Shown one piece after another: positions 7,529 to 15,727 of a DNA stretch of 64,000 bases. The stretch is taken from NCBI RefSeq assembly GCF_905397435.1, contig NZ_CAJPVI010000001.1, positions 248,001 through 312,000 of the forward strand. Direction: 5' to 3'. This DNA comes from Cupriavidus numazuensis. GTDB lineage: Bacteria; Pseudomonadota; Gammaproteobacteria; Burkholderiales; Burkholderiaceae. Positions within the stretch are counted from its first letter, which is position 1; every line of letters begins with the position of its first letter. A model generated the notes under the pieces. It made no database searches. It saw nothing but the letters and a program-made list of their open reading frames with translations, and had not been told where the DNA came from. Made by a program: the position numbers and the translations under genes.

Positions 7529-8419
7529 ATGACCGAAGCAGACCGAAAGAGCGCGGACAGTCCGTACCAGCTTTACCAGCCGGAAGGCCCGGTAAGCGCG
7601 CTGTTCCTTGACTCGCCGCACAGCGCTACCACGTACCCGACGGACTTCCGCCCGGCCCCGAGCCTGCCCCTGCCGCTGCTGCGACAGGCCGAAGACACCT
7701 TTGTCGACGAGCTCTACGCCGGCGCCCCCTCGCGCGGCATTCCGCTGCTGTGCGCGGGCTTCCCGCGCAGCTACCTGGACGCCAACCGCGGACTCGAGGA
7801 AATCGATGAAGCGCTGCTCGACGCGCCGTGGCCCGGCGCGAAGCAGGATACCGCCAAGACCCGACTGGGCAAGGGCCTGGTCTGGCGCGTGCTCGACACC
7901 GGCGAGGCGATCTACGACCGCAAGCTGAGCGTAGAGGAAGTGCAGTCGCGCATCGACCGCTGCTACCTGCCCTACTACGCACAGCTGCAGAAGCTCGGCG
8001 ATCGCGCCGTGGCCGAACATGGCGCGGCGTGGCACATCAACTGCCATTCGATGCCGAGCCAGGCGGCTCAGTACGCGACGGAATTCCCGGGGCTTCAACA
8101 CCCCGATTTCGTCGTCGGCGACCGTGACGGCACGACATGCGACAAGCGCTTCACCGACCGTGTCGAAGGCGTGCTCAAGGACATGGGCTACGAAGTCTGG
8201 CGCAACCACCCGTACAAGGGCGTGGAAATCGTGCGCGTGGTCGGCCAGCCGCAGACTGGCCGCCACAGCCTGCAGCTCGAGATCAACCGCAAGCTCTACA
8301 TGGATGAAGCGGGCCTGACTCACACGGCCGGCTTTGCCAAGCTACGGCACGACCTCAACACCCTGCTCGATGAACTGCTAAAGTTCACGCGCTCCATGCC
8401 CGCTCGCGCGCTGCGCTGA
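7529..8419 (+). CDS. N-formylglutamate amidohydrolase family protein
   Basis: 296 residues, cytoplasmic. Features of the family (PF05013) are FLDSPHSATTYP near residues 27-37, with the metal-ligand candidate His31, and AAWHINCHSMPS with His169 and His173. The central VVGDRDGTTCDKRF and the late LQLEINRKLYMDE segments also match. The family hydrolyses N-formyl-L-glutamate to formate and glutamate, the last step of one histidine-degradation route (HutG type), and related N-acyl amino acids. No other hut gene is present. The gene sits 13 bases after a Bug binding protein under a probable LysR regulator. An uptake-plus-hydrolysis pair for an N-formyl or N-acyl amino acid is therefore an inference worth testing. 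Confidence 0.85.
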   Translation: MTEADRKSADSPYQLYQPEGPVSALFLDSPHSATTYPTDFRPAPSLPLPLLRQAEDTFVDELYAGAPSRGIPLLCAGFPRSYLDANRGLEEIDEALLDAPWPGAKQDTAKTRLGKGLVWRVLDTGEAIYDRKLSVEEVQSRIDRCYLPYYAQLQKLGDRAVAEHGAAWHINCHSMPSQAAQYATEFPGLQHPDFVVGDRDGTTCDKRFTDRVEGVLKDMGYEVWRNHPYKGVEIVRVVGQPQTGRHSLQLEINRKLYMDEAGLTHTAGFAKLRHDLNTLLDELLKFTRSMPARALR

Positions 8420-8436
8420 GCCGCGGCAGAAGGGAT

Positions 8437-8462
8437 CCCGGATGCAGCGCACTGCATCCGGG
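8437..8462 (+). terminator. Hairpin after the amidohydrolase gene
   Basis: CCCGGATGCAG (8437-8447) pairs with CTGCATCCGGG (8452-8462) around a 4-base loop. The 11-bp stem is strong but is followed by TTCATCTC rather than a T-run, so termination is likely but not certain. Confidence 0.55.
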
Positions 8463-8536
8463 TTCATCTCGGTTGCACAACACAGGGGCTTTCTGTTAAT
8501 GCCCGCGGGTCATTCGTGCGTTAAAAGAATGGGTAA

Positions 8537-8574
8537 CAAAGTTTAGGAACTTTGCAAGATAGGTTTCCTCTATC
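8537..8574. promoter_or_regulatory. Two adjacent short inverted repeats upstream of the lipoprotein gene
   Basis: CAAAGTT-TAGG-AACTTTG (8537-8554) is followed immediately by GATAG-N7-CTATC (8558-8574), in a locally AT-rich leader about 50-90 bases before the predicted GTG start. They could be protein-binding operators or leader hairpins. No regulator is indicated. Confidence 0.35.
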
Positions 8575-8624
8575 ATGGCAATCCTTTGCGAACCCATGCT
8601 TGCCGGAATGGCAAGACAGACACC

Positions 8625-9416
8625 GTGATCCGACGAATCTCCCGACTGATCGGCAGCCACCTCAGCATGCTGGCCGCCGCAGTAACCGGTGCGTTGGTGC
8701 TGGCGGGCTGCGCCAATACGCCGGCTGATGGCACCGATGCCGCCAGCCAGTCCGCGACCCCTGCCGCCCCTGCCCGCCCCGCGCCCGCAGCCCCGGCAAC
8801 GCCCGCCTCCGAACCGACCAAGACCATCACCCTGCCCGACCGCGGGCGCGTCAGCCTTGCCGAGTACCGCGCCAAGATGCGCGACCAGCTGATGAAATCC
8901 GAGGGCGCCACCAGCGACGTCGCCGACTGCGCGGCCCACGCAAGCTGGGTCCTGCCCCGCTCGGCCACGTACGACGCGCTCAAGATCCCCACCGGCGCGC
9001 TTGGCGCCGGCCAGGCCACGGTGGAACCGTGGAGCGGCCGTTTCTCGCAGGGCAAGCAATCCGTGCCGGTGAGTTCGGTGGTGACATTCTCCGCAATGGC
9101 CCACAAGCGCCGTGGCGAAGAGCAATGGCAGCCTGTCAAGGTACGCTGCGGCTACGACGACGGCATGATGCTCGCGTACGAACTGCTCGACAGCAGCGGC
9201 GCGACCATCGCGGAACCGGCAGCGGCGCCAGCCGTCGCGACATCCAGCCACGCCTCGTCCAGCAAGAGCAGCAAGAAGGGGGCGAAGGGCAGCAAGTCCA
9301 AGAGCACCTCGACGGCTTCGGCGAAGAGCAGTACGTCGGGCAAGTCATCGGCCAAGGCTTCGTCTTCGTCCTCCTCCAAATCGTCCGGCAAGAGCACGAG
9401 CAAGAAGAAGCAGTAA
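8625..9416 (+). CDS. Putative lipoprotein with Ser/Lys-rich low-complexity tail
   Basis: 263 residues from a GTG start. The leader has a basic n-region (IRRISRLIGSHLS), a hydrophobic core and the lipobox LAGC, so the mature protein should be lipid-anchored. An Ala/Pro linker (about residues 35-55) leads to a compact domain of about 110 residues. That domain has two Cys (SDVADCAAHASW and KVRCGYDD) that could form a disulphide. The last 70 residues are almost only Ser, Lys, Ala, Thr and Gly. I do not recognise the domain. An internal ATG at 8667 would leave a signal without positive charge, and a TTG at 8586 would add an uncharacteristic extension, so GTG 8625 is preferred. The tail may bind an anionic surface or polymer, but this is only inference. 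Confidence 0.75.
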   Translation: MIRRISRLIGSHLSMLAAAVTGALVLAGCANTPADGTDAASQSATPAAPARPAPAAPATPASEPTKTITLPDRGRVSLAEYRAKMRDQLMKSEGATSDVADCAAHASWVLPRSATYDALKIPTGALGAGQATVEPWSGRFSQGKQSVPVSSVVTFSAMAHKRRGEEQWQPVKVRCGYDDGMMLAYELLDSSGATIAEPAAAPAVATSSHASSSKSSKKGAKGSKSKSTSTASAKSSTSGKSSAKASSSSSSKSSGKSTSKKKQ

Positions 9417-9439
9417 GCACCTTGAGCAAACCCATGCAA

Positions 9440-9466
9440 AAAGGCCCGCCATATTGGCGGGCCTTT
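9440..9466. terminator. Bidirectional intrinsic terminator
   Basis: AAAGGCCCGCC (9440-9450) pairs with GGCGGGCCTTT (9456-9466) around a 5-base loop. A and T runs at its edges let it serve the lipoprotein gene and the convergent carboxypeptidase gene. Confidence 0.85.
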
Positions 9467-9486
9467 GTCGCTCGCTGCGGCCAGGC

Positions 9487-10629
9487 TTAGCCGAGGAAAT
9501 CCAGGATCGCCTCCACCATCGCCGTGCCGAGCAGCGCGCTGCGCGCGCCGTTCCAGCCCACCGTGGCATCGGGCAGGTCGGCGTTGTCCTTGAACGGCAT
9601 CTCCAGCGTCAGCGACAGGCAGCCAAACGTGTGGCCGATGTACTTCGACGCGAGCTTGAGCGCATCGGCGTTGTACTTGCTCGCGGCATAGCCATGCACG
9701 TCCTGGAAGTCCGGCGTGACACGCTTGAAGGCTTCGATGAAGCGCGCCTGCTGCTCGCGCTGGTTCTCGGTGAAGCTCGGCAGCATCTCGCTGCCCGCGA
9801 CGAAGTTGTAGGGCAGGCCTTCGTCGCCATGGATGTCGAAGAACAGGTCGCAGCCCGTCGCCTCGATCGCGCGGCGCACGTACCAGACTTCAGGGCTTGT
9901 CTCCGGGCTCGGCGTCATCCACTCGCGGTTCAGGTTGGCGCCGGCGGCGTTGGTGCGCAGGTTGCCGCGCGCCGAGCCGTCCGGGTTCATGTTCGGCACG
10001 ATATGGAACACGGCGTGCTCGAGCAGCTTGCGCGCGACCGGGTCGTGCGCCCACATGCCGGTGCCGGTCAGGCGCTGGAGCACGCCTTCGCAGAACCACT
10101 CGGCCATGCTTTCGCCGGGATGCTGGCGCGCAATCATCCAGATGGTCTTCTTGCCGGGGCCGGGCTGGCCCACCGTGACGCGCGTCATGTCGCGGCCATC
10201 GACCGTGCTGCCCAGGTGCGATAGCTTTGCGAGCGGCGAGCGCTGGCAGGTCGCCAGCAACGACAGGTGACGCTCTTCGGGATAAGGCTCGAAGTACGCC
10301 AGCCATACGCTGTCATGCTCCGGCGTGAACTCGACCGTCAGCACCTGCCCGTCAAAGCGCGTCGGCACACGGAACCAGTTCGCGCGATCGTACGAGGCCA
10401 CCGCGCGGTAGTCGCGCCAGCCGTCCGGATACGTGCAGTCCCCCGCGTTGAGGAACTGCAGCCGGCACGCCTGCCCTGCAGCGCCTTGCAGCCGGAAATG
10501 GAACCACTGGCGGAAGTCCGCGTGCGAATCGGCACGAATGCGCAGGCGGATATCGTCGGCATGATCGAGCGCTTCGACCTCGATCGCGCCCGAATCGAAA
10601 CTGGTGGAAATATGCAGGCCTGAAGTCAT
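9487..10629 (-). CDS. M14-family zinc carboxypeptidase (cytosolic carboxypeptidase-like)
   Basis: 380 residues. There is no signal peptide, so it is probably cytoplasmic. Residues 1-130 form the beta-rich N-terminal domain that precedes the catalytic domain in cytosolic carboxypeptidases (M14_N type). The zinc ligands are visible as HPGES (His170, Glu173) and DIHGDEG (His267). A substrate-binding segment around 213-235 (NMNPDGSARGN) and the catalytic Glu (TLEMPF, Glu343) are also in place. The eukaryotic relatives trim polyglutamate or tubulin tails; bacterial substrates are mostly unknown and may be peptides or gamma-linked glutamates. The gene is followed on the same strand, upstream, by yaaA with a 23-base gap, so co-transcription with YaaA is likely. 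Confidence 0.88.
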   Translation of the reverse strand: MTSGLHISTSFDSGAIEVEALDHADDIRLRIRADSHADFRQWFHFRLQGAAGQACRLQFLNAGDCTYPDGWRDYRAVASYDRANWFRVPTRFDGQVLTVEFTPEHDSVWLAYFEPYPEERHLSLLATCQRSPLAKLSHLGSTVDGRDMTRVTVGQPGPGKKTIWMIARQHPGESMAEWFCEGVLQRLTGTGMWAHDPVARKLLEHAVFHIVPNMNPDGSARGNLRTNAAGANLNREWMTPSPETSPEVWYVRRAIEATGCDLFFDIHGDEGLPYNFVAGSEMLPSFTENQREQQARFIEAFKRVTPDFQDVHGYAASKYNADALKLASKYIGHTFGCLSLTLEMPFKDNADLPDATVGWNGARSALLGTAMVEAILDFLG

Positions 10630-10652
10630 GTCGGGCAGCTCCGTGGCAGGGT

Positions 10653-11438
10653 TCAGTCTTCGAGGCGGCGGCGGAACACCCAGCGGCCGTCGTCGGAAGC
10701 GGCGGCATCGAAGGCGTAGCCGTCTTCCGCAAAGCGCTTGAGCGCAGCGGGCTCCGTGACGCGATGCGTGACCGCATAGCGCGCCATGGTGCCACGCGCA
10801 CGCTTGGCATGGAACGAGATGATCTTGTAACGGCCGCCCTTCCAGTCCTCGAACACCGGCGTGATGATGCGCGCGTTCAGCACCTTCGGACGCACCACCT
10901 TGAAATACTCTTCCGAGGCGAGATTGACAAGCGTCGGCGCGCCTTCGTGCTTGAGTCCGGCCATGTCGTCGTTGAGCAGGCGCGTCACGTCGTCGCCCCA
11001 GAATGCATAGAGATCCTTGCCCGCAACGTTATCGAGTCGCGTGCCCATCTCCAGTCGGTAAGGCTGCATCCAGTCCATCGGGCGCAGCACGCCGTACAGG
11101 CCGGACAGGATGCGCACGTGCTTCTGCGCAAAGCCGAGGTCATCGGCCGACAGGCTCTTTGCATCGAAGCCGTCGTACACGTCGCCATTGAAGGCCAGCA
11201 CCGCCTGCTTGCTGTTGGCGGCGGTAAAGGTCTCCGACCACTCTGCATAACGCGTGACGTTGAGCACGGCGAGCTTGTCGGAGATGTCCATCAGCGCGCC
11301 GACATCCTGCGGCGCGAGCTTGCGCAGGCGTTCGATCAGCACCGCCGAACGTTCGATGAAACGCGGCAGCGTATGGGTCTTGATGCGCGCAGGCGTCTCG
11401 TAGTCCAGGGACTTCGCGGGAGACAGGGCGATGAGCAT
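10653..11438 (-). CDS. yaaA: YaaA-family peroxide stress protein (DUF328)
   Basis: 261 residues starting [16 protein letters not shown], the family signature. [41 protein letters not shown] (read as separate parts) and [13 protein letters not shown] are further conserved blocks. YaaA lowers free intracellular iron and limits oxidative DNA damage in E. coli, and has DNA-binding ability. A longer frame reaches 11861, but the upstream part reads across the divergent PIN gene and has no family similarity, so the ATG at 11438 is used. It is divergent from the PIN gene with only 39 bases between starts. Confidence 0.93.
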   Translation of the reverse strand: MLIALSPAKSLDYETPARIKTHTLPRFIERSAVLIERLRKLAPQDVGALMDISDKLAVLNVTRYAEWSETFTAANSKQAVLAFNGDVYDGFDAKSLSADDLGFAQKHVRILSGLYGVLRPMDWMQPYRLEMGTRLDNVAGKDLYAFWGDDVTRLLNDDMAGLKHEGAPTLVNLASEEYFKVVRPKVLNARIITPVFEDWKGGRYKIISFHAKRARGTMARYAVTHRVTEPAALKRFAEDGYAFDAAASDDGRWVFRRRLED

Positions 11439-11477
11439 GGCAAAATTGCGGGAAACACAAAGCCAAGATTGTAGCGA

Positions 11478-12002
11478 ATGACCAACCCGCCTTCCGGTGA
11501 CGCCTCGGCGTCCAGCCTCGTCGACATCACTTCTGCCGTCAGCAACCCGCCTCGCGTGGTACTGGACTCCAATATCTGGGTCGACCTGCTGGTTTTCGGC
11601 GACCCGCACACCAGACCGATCCTCGAAGCGCTTGAAGCCGGCACCATCGCGCCGGTGATCCGCGCCGACTGCCGCGAAGAACTGCGCCGCGTGCTCGCGT
11701 ATCCGCAATTTGCGCGTTTCGCGGTCGATATCGACGCGGCGCTGGCCACCGTGGACCGCTTCAGCACGCTGGAGCCGCTGCCTTCGCAGGAAGACGCCGA
11801 CGCCATACGGTTGCCACGCTGCAAGGACACGGACGACCAGAAATTCGTCGAGCTCGCGCACTTTTCGCGCGCCGCGTGCCTGGTGTCGAAGGACAAGGCC
11901 GTGCTCAAGCTCAGGAGCCGCCTGCGCCGCTCGAGCGGCGTCGAAGTGATGACACCGCCCGCGTTCGGCCAGTGGCTGGCCGCACTGGCAGCCGCAGCCT
12001 GA
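11478..12002 (+). CDS. PIN-domain protein (putative ribonuclease, toxin-like)
   Basis: 174 residues. A PIN nuclease core begins at about residue 26: [15 protein letters not shown] carries the first acidic residue (Asp30), CREELRRVL the Glu near 67-68, and [13 protein letters not shown] the later Asp cluster at 117-120. Together these are the metal-binding set. It belongs to the 'putative toxin-antitoxin toxin component, PIN family' group. No small antitoxin gene is adjacent: upstream is divergent yaaA, and downstream after 78 bases an aminotransferase. It may therefore be a housekeeping RNase or an orphan toxin. The N-terminal 25 residues are Ser/Ala-rich and probably disordered. Confidence 0.82.
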   Translation: MTNPPSGDASASSLVDITSAVSNPPRVVLDSNIWVDLLVFGDPHTRPILEALEAGTIAPVIRADCREELRRVLAYPQFARFAVDIDAALATVDRFSTLEPLPSQEDADAIRLPRCKDTDDQKFVELAHFSRAACLVSKDKAVLKLRSRLRRSSGVEVMTPPAFGQWLAALAAAA

Positions 12003-12080
12003 TCGCCGCGAATCGCTTTAGAATTGCCGCTGTTGCCGCCCCGGCAAGCGGTTTTCCGCCCTTGCCCTACACCGTCGCCC

Positions 12081-13253
12081 ATGTCCGCTGACTCCAACCT
12101 CGCCCCGCTGACTCCGCCCGTGTCGCGCCTGCCATCCGTCGGCACCACGATCTTCACCGTGATGTCCGCTTTGGCGGCCGAAAAGAACGCCGTCAACCTG
12201 GGCCAGGGCTTCCCCGACTTCGATTGCGATCCGCGCATCGTTGATGCCGTGACCCACGCCATGCGCACGGGCCACAACCAGTATCCGCCGATGGCCGGCG
12301 TGCCGCGCCTGCGCCAGGCGATCGCCGACAAGATCGCCACGCTGTACGGCCACCGCTATAGCTCGGAAAGCGAGATCACCGTCACGGCCGGCGCCACGCA
12401 GGGCATCCTGACCGCGATCCTGTGCGCCGTGCATCCCGGCGACGAGGTGATCGTGCTGGAACCTTGCTACGACAGCTACCTGCCCGCGATTGAACTGGCC
12501 GGCGCGACCGCCGTGCCGGTCACGCTGGAGGCGCCCGATTTCCGCGTGCCGTTCGACCGCCTTGCCGCAGCCATCACGCCACGTACGCGGATGATCCTCA
12601 TCAACACGCCGCACAACCCAACCGGGACGATCCTGCGTGCGGCCGACATGGACAAGCTGGCCCAACTGCTGGCTGGCACCGACATCCTGCTGCTGTCGGA
12701 CGAGGTCTACGAGCACATGGTCTACGACGGCGAGCCGCATGCGTCGGTGTCGCGCCATCCGGAACTCGCACGGCGCAGCTTCGTGATTTCGAGCTTCGGC
12801 AAGACGTATCACGTGACGGGCTGGAAGGTCGGCTATGTGGCCGCGCCCGCGGCGCTGTCGGCGGAATTCCGCAAGGTCCACCAGTTCAACGTGTTCACCG
12901 TGAACACGCCGGTACAGCACGGCCTGGCCGACTACATGGCCGATCCCGCGCCGTACCTGGAGCTGTCCGCGTTCTACCAGGCCAAGCGCGATTACTTCCG
13001 CGCCGGGCTGGCCAACACGCGCTTCAAGCTGCTGCCTTCCGAAGGCACGTATTTCCAGTGCGTGGACTACTCCGCGATTTCCGACCTCAGCGAGGCCGAG
13101 TTCTCGATGTGGCTGACGCGCGAGATCGGCGTGGCGGCGATCCCGGTCTCGGCCTTCTACACGCAGCCGCGTGAATCGGGCGTGGTGCGCTTCTGCTTCG
13201 CCAAGAAGGAGGAGACGCTGGCGCTGGCGTTGGAGCGGCTGGCAAAGCTCTGA
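12081..13253 (+). CDS. Class I/II PLP-dependent aminotransferase (methionine/kynurenine type)
   Basis: 390 residues, cytoplasmic. The class I aminotransferase layout is clear: NLGQGFPDFDCDPRI near the N-terminus, VTAGATQGILTAI, INTPHNPTG, LLSDEVYEHMVYDG and the PLP lysine Lys241 in SSFGKTYHVTGWKVGY. A late Arg (VVRFCFAKKEE) binds the substrate carboxylate. The sequence resembles YbdL-type methionine aminotransferases and kynurenine-oxoglutarate transaminases, so methionine salvage or aromatic amino acid transamination is likely. Start ATG 12081 precedes the conserved N-terminus; the frame continues 19 codons upstream without support. It ends at a strong terminator. Confidence 0.9.
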   Translation: MSADSNLAPLTPPVSRLPSVGTTIFTVMSALAAEKNAVNLGQGFPDFDCDPRIVDAVTHAMRTGHNQYPPMAGVPRLRQAIADKIATLYGHRYSSESEITVTAGATQGILTAILCAVHPGDEVIVLEPCYDSYLPAIELAGATAVPVTLEAPDFRVPFDRLAAAITPRTRMILINTPHNPTGTILRAADMDKLAQLLAGTDILLLSDEVYEHMVYDGEPHASVSRHPELARRSFVISSFGKTYHVTGWKVGYVAAPAALSAEFRKVHQFNVFTVNTPVQHGLADYMADPAPYLELSAFYQAKRDYFRAGLANTRFKLLPSEGTYFQCVDYSAISDLSEAEFSMWLTREIGVAAIPVSAFYTQPRESGVVRFCFAKKEETLALALERLAKL

Positions 13254-13273
13254 AATCGGGGCATCCGAAACAA

Positions 13274-13301
13274 GAACGCCCGCGGCATGCCGCGGGCGTT
13301 C
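13274..13301. terminator. Intrinsic terminator
   Basis: GAACGCCCGCGGC (13274-13286) and GCCGCGGGCGTTC (13289-13301) form a nearly continuous 13-bp palindrome between the convergent aminotransferase and GST genes. The T content after it is modest (CTGCTTT). Confidence 0.75.
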
Positions 13302-13334
13302 TGCTTTACGCGCTGTACCAATACAGGCCGGCGC

Positions 13335-13976
13335 TTATTTGTTCCGGCTCAGCATCAGCTCGGTGTTCGCCTTGCGGTCGGCATTGACCTTCTGCACCGA
13401 CGGGCGCTCCGACAGCGTTTTCAGGTATTCCTTGACCGGCAGGTCGGCCAACAGGTCCTTGCCGTAGATGATCTTCGTGCACGAAGACACCAGCGGCAGG
13501 TGGACTGCGGCGGCGCAGTCGGCCAGCGTAAAGGTATCGCCCGCGATAAAGGGCGAGAACTTCGCGAGCTTGGCGAATGCCGGAATGTAGCGCGTCAGCA
13601 GCTTGAGCTGGCGCTCCTTCACGTTATCGCTGACCTTGCCGCCGAAGAACGCCTCGGGGTACAGCTCGCGGGCGGTCAGTTCGAGGTACAGCTCCATGAA
13701 TGTGACGATCTCGCGCACCTTGCCAGCCTGCAGCGGATCGCTCGGCAGCAGCGGCGTCTGCGGATAAGCGGCTTCCAGGTATTCGTTGATGACTTCCGAC
13801 TCGCACAACGAACCCGATTCGGTGATCATGTAGGGCACCTTGCCGGCCGGCGTTGCTGTCGTGTCGGTCTCGCCGATCCAGGCCAGCACCTCCTCGAACG
13901 GCACATTCTTCTCCAGCAGTGCCAGCTTGACCTTGTTGTAGTAGTTGCTGGCGGCAAATCCGCACAGTTTCAGCAT
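13335..13976 (-). CDS. Glutathione S-transferase family protein
   Basis: 213 residues. The N-terminal thioredoxin-like domain (about 1-80) starts MLKLCGFAASNYYNKVKLAL. The catalytic position is likely the Ser/Asn-Tyr cluster near residues 10-12, and GKVPYMITESGSLCESEVI is the glutathione-binding segment with the cis-Pro. The C-terminal helical domain ends with FIAGDTFTLADCAAA, the usual N-capping box region. It conjugates or reduces with glutathione in the cytoplasm; the substrate is unknown. It is transcribed alone and divergently from the 3-hydroxyacyl-CoA dehydrogenase gene. Confidence 0.9.
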   Translation of the reverse strand: MLKLCGFAASNYYNKVKLALLEKNVPFEEVLAWIGETDTTATPAGKVPYMITESGSLCESEVINEYLEAAYPQTPLLPSDPLQAGKVREIVTFMELYLELTARELYPEAFFGGKVSDNVKERQLKLLTRYIPAFAKLAKFSPFIAGDTFTLADCAAAVHLPLVSSCTKIIYGKDLLADLPVKEYLKTLSERPSVQKVNADRKANTELMLSRNK

Positions 13977-14117
13977 GTCGTCTCTCTCCTGTTGGAATCC
14001 ACGCTTGCGGACGCAAGTCCGTAGCGATTGTGAACCATCCCGGTCTTCTGGTGCCGCCGGACTGGCCGATCAGCGCACGCCGCCTGCCTTCCGGCCATTT
14101 CCGGAAAGATGCAAAAA

Positions 14118-14137
14118 ACGTACGATCGTGCTAATTT
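14118..14137. promoter_or_regulatory. Candidate operator upstream of the 3-hydroxyacyl-CoA dehydrogenase gene
   Basis: The segment ACGATCGTGCTAATTT (14122-14137) contains the palindrome ACGATCGT and lies 24 bases before the ATG. Fifteen of its 16 bases recur at 49157-49172, upstream of the DUF1178 gene. A partially symmetric site of this kind fits a TetR-type repressor of acyl-CoA metabolism, but the regulator is not identified. Confidence 0.45.
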
Positions 14138-14160
14138 AACCACAACTTCAGGGACAAAAA

Positions 14161-15684
14161 ATGAGCACTTTCACCATCGAGACGCTCGGCATCGTCGGAA
14201 CGGGCGCCATGGGCCGAGGTATTGCGCAGATTGCCGCACAGGCTGGCCTGACCGTCAACCTGTACGACGCCAACCCACAAGCCGTGGAAGCCGCACGCAA
14301 GCATCTGCAGGATACGCTCGGCAAGCTCGCTGAAAAAGGCAAGATCTCGGCGGCCGACGCCGACGCCACGCTGGCCCGCGTAAAGCCGTGCGGCGCGCTC
14401 GAAGACCTGTCCGGATGCGACATGGTGGTGGAGGCGATCGTCGAGCGGCTCGACGTGAAGCGCGACCTCATTGCCAAGCTCGAAGCCGTGCTTCGTCCTG
14501 ACGCGATCATCGCGTCGAACACCTCGTCGCTGTCGATCACCGCGATTGCGGTCGGTGCGAAGGAACCGGGCCGCGTCGTCGGCTACCACTTCTTCAACCC
14601 GGTGCCGCTGATGAAGGTGGTCGAAGTGATCGATGGCCTGTCGGGCAACCCGGCCGTCGGCGATGCGCTGATGGCACTGTCGCGCCGCATGGGCCATACG
14701 CCGGTGCGCTGCAAGGACATGCCGGGCTTTATCGTCAACCATGCCGGCCGCGGCATGAACATCGAAGGTATCAAGGTCGCGCAGGAAGGCGTGGCCGAGT
14801 TCGTCGATGTCGACAACATCATGCGCGAGCAGGCCGGCTTCCGCATGGGGCCGTTCGAGCTGATGGACCTGACGGGGCTCGATGTATCGCACCCGGTCAT
14901 GGAATCGATCTACAACCAGTTCTACCAGGAGCCGCGCTACCGCCCGTCGCCGATCACGGCAATCCGCTCGGTCGGCGGGCTGGTCGGCCGCAAGGCCGGC
15001 GCGGGTTTCTACCGCTACGTCGACGGCCAGAAGCAGGTCCCGACCGTTGCCGCCGTCCCGTCGGCGCGTCCGGCGAGCGTGTGGGTCAGCCGCGCCAGCG
15101 AACGCGGCCATGCCATGGTGACGAGGCTGCTCGGCGCGCTGGGCGTGACGCCCGAGAGCGGCGACCAGCCTTCGGCCGATGCGCTGATCGTCGTCACGCC
15201 GCTGGGCCTTGACGCCACGACCACCGCGCTCCAGCAAGGGCTCGATGCCTCGCGCACGGTGGCCATCGACACGCTGCTGCCGTTCGAAGCCACCAAGCGC
15301 CGCACGCTGATGACCACGCCCGCCACTGGCGCCGCCGCGCGCGACGCCGCGCACGGCCTGTTCGCGAGCGACGGCGTGCCGGTCACGGTGATCCGCGACT
15401 CAGCCGGTTTCGTCGCCCAGCGCGTGCTCTGCTGCATCATCAACATCGCCAGCGATATCGCGCAGCAGCGCATTGCCTCGCCGGCCGACATCGATCTGGC
15501 CGTGAACCTCGGTCTCGGCTATCCGAAAGGCCCGCTGGCGCTCGGCGACGCCGTCGGCCCGCAACTGGTGCTGGAAACGCTGCGCAATATGGAAGCGCTG
15601 ACCGGCGACATGCGCTACCGCCCGAGCCCGTGGCTGTGGCGCCGCGCCGGTCTCGGCCTGTCGCTGCTTACCGAAGAGAACTGA
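14161..15684 (+). CDS. 3-hydroxyacyl-CoA dehydrogenase (PaaH-like, two-domain)
   Basis: 507 residues. The N-terminal Rossmann fold carries GTGAMGRGIAQIA (glycine motif near 13-18). VEAIVERLDVKRDLIAKLE and ASNTSSLSITAI follow, and the catalytic His lies in GYHFFNPVPLMKVVEVI. The helical dimerisation domain follows, and a second shorter helical domain fills the C-terminal 120 residues, as in the long PaaH-type enzymes (about 500 residues). It oxidises L-3-hydroxyacyl-CoA or 3-hydroxyadipyl-CoA with NAD in the cytoplasm. It heads a plus-strand run with an enoyl-CoA hydratase, a histidine phosphatase and a phosphotransferase. A phenylacetate-specific role is possible but no other paa gene is present. 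Confidence 0.9.
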   Translation: MSTFTIETLGIVGTGAMGRGIAQIAAQAGLTVNLYDANPQAVEAARKHLQDTLGKLAEKGKISAADADATLARVKPCGALEDLSGCDMVVEAIVERLDVKRDLIAKLEAVLRPDAIIASNTSSLSITAIAVGAKEPGRVVGYHFFNPVPLMKVVEVIDGLSGNPAVGDALMALSRRMGHTPVRCKDMPGFIVNHAGRGMNIEGIKVAQEGVAEFVDVDNIMREQAGFRMGPFELMDLTGLDVSHPVMESIYNQFYQEPRYRPSPITAIRSVGGLVGRKAGAGFYRYVDGQKQVPTVAAVPSARPASVWVSRASERGHAMVTRLLGALGVTPESGDQPSADALIVVTPLGLDATTTALQQGLDASRTVAIDTLLPFEATKRRTLMTTPATGAAARDAAHGLFASDGVPVTVIRDSAGFVAQRVLCCIINIASDIAQQRIASPADIDLAVNLGLGYPKGPLALGDAVGPQLVLETLRNMEALTGDMRYRPSPWLWRRAGLGLSLLTEEN

Positions 15685-15727
15685 GGAGCCTCGGCTCCCC
15701 TGCCCCCGCAATTTCCCGAGGCTGCCC

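Noticed and set aside
11439..11861. Extended N-terminus of the yaaA frame
   Set aside because: It lies over the divergent PIN gene, which has clear motifs, and the YaaA consensus starts exactly at the ATG at 11438.
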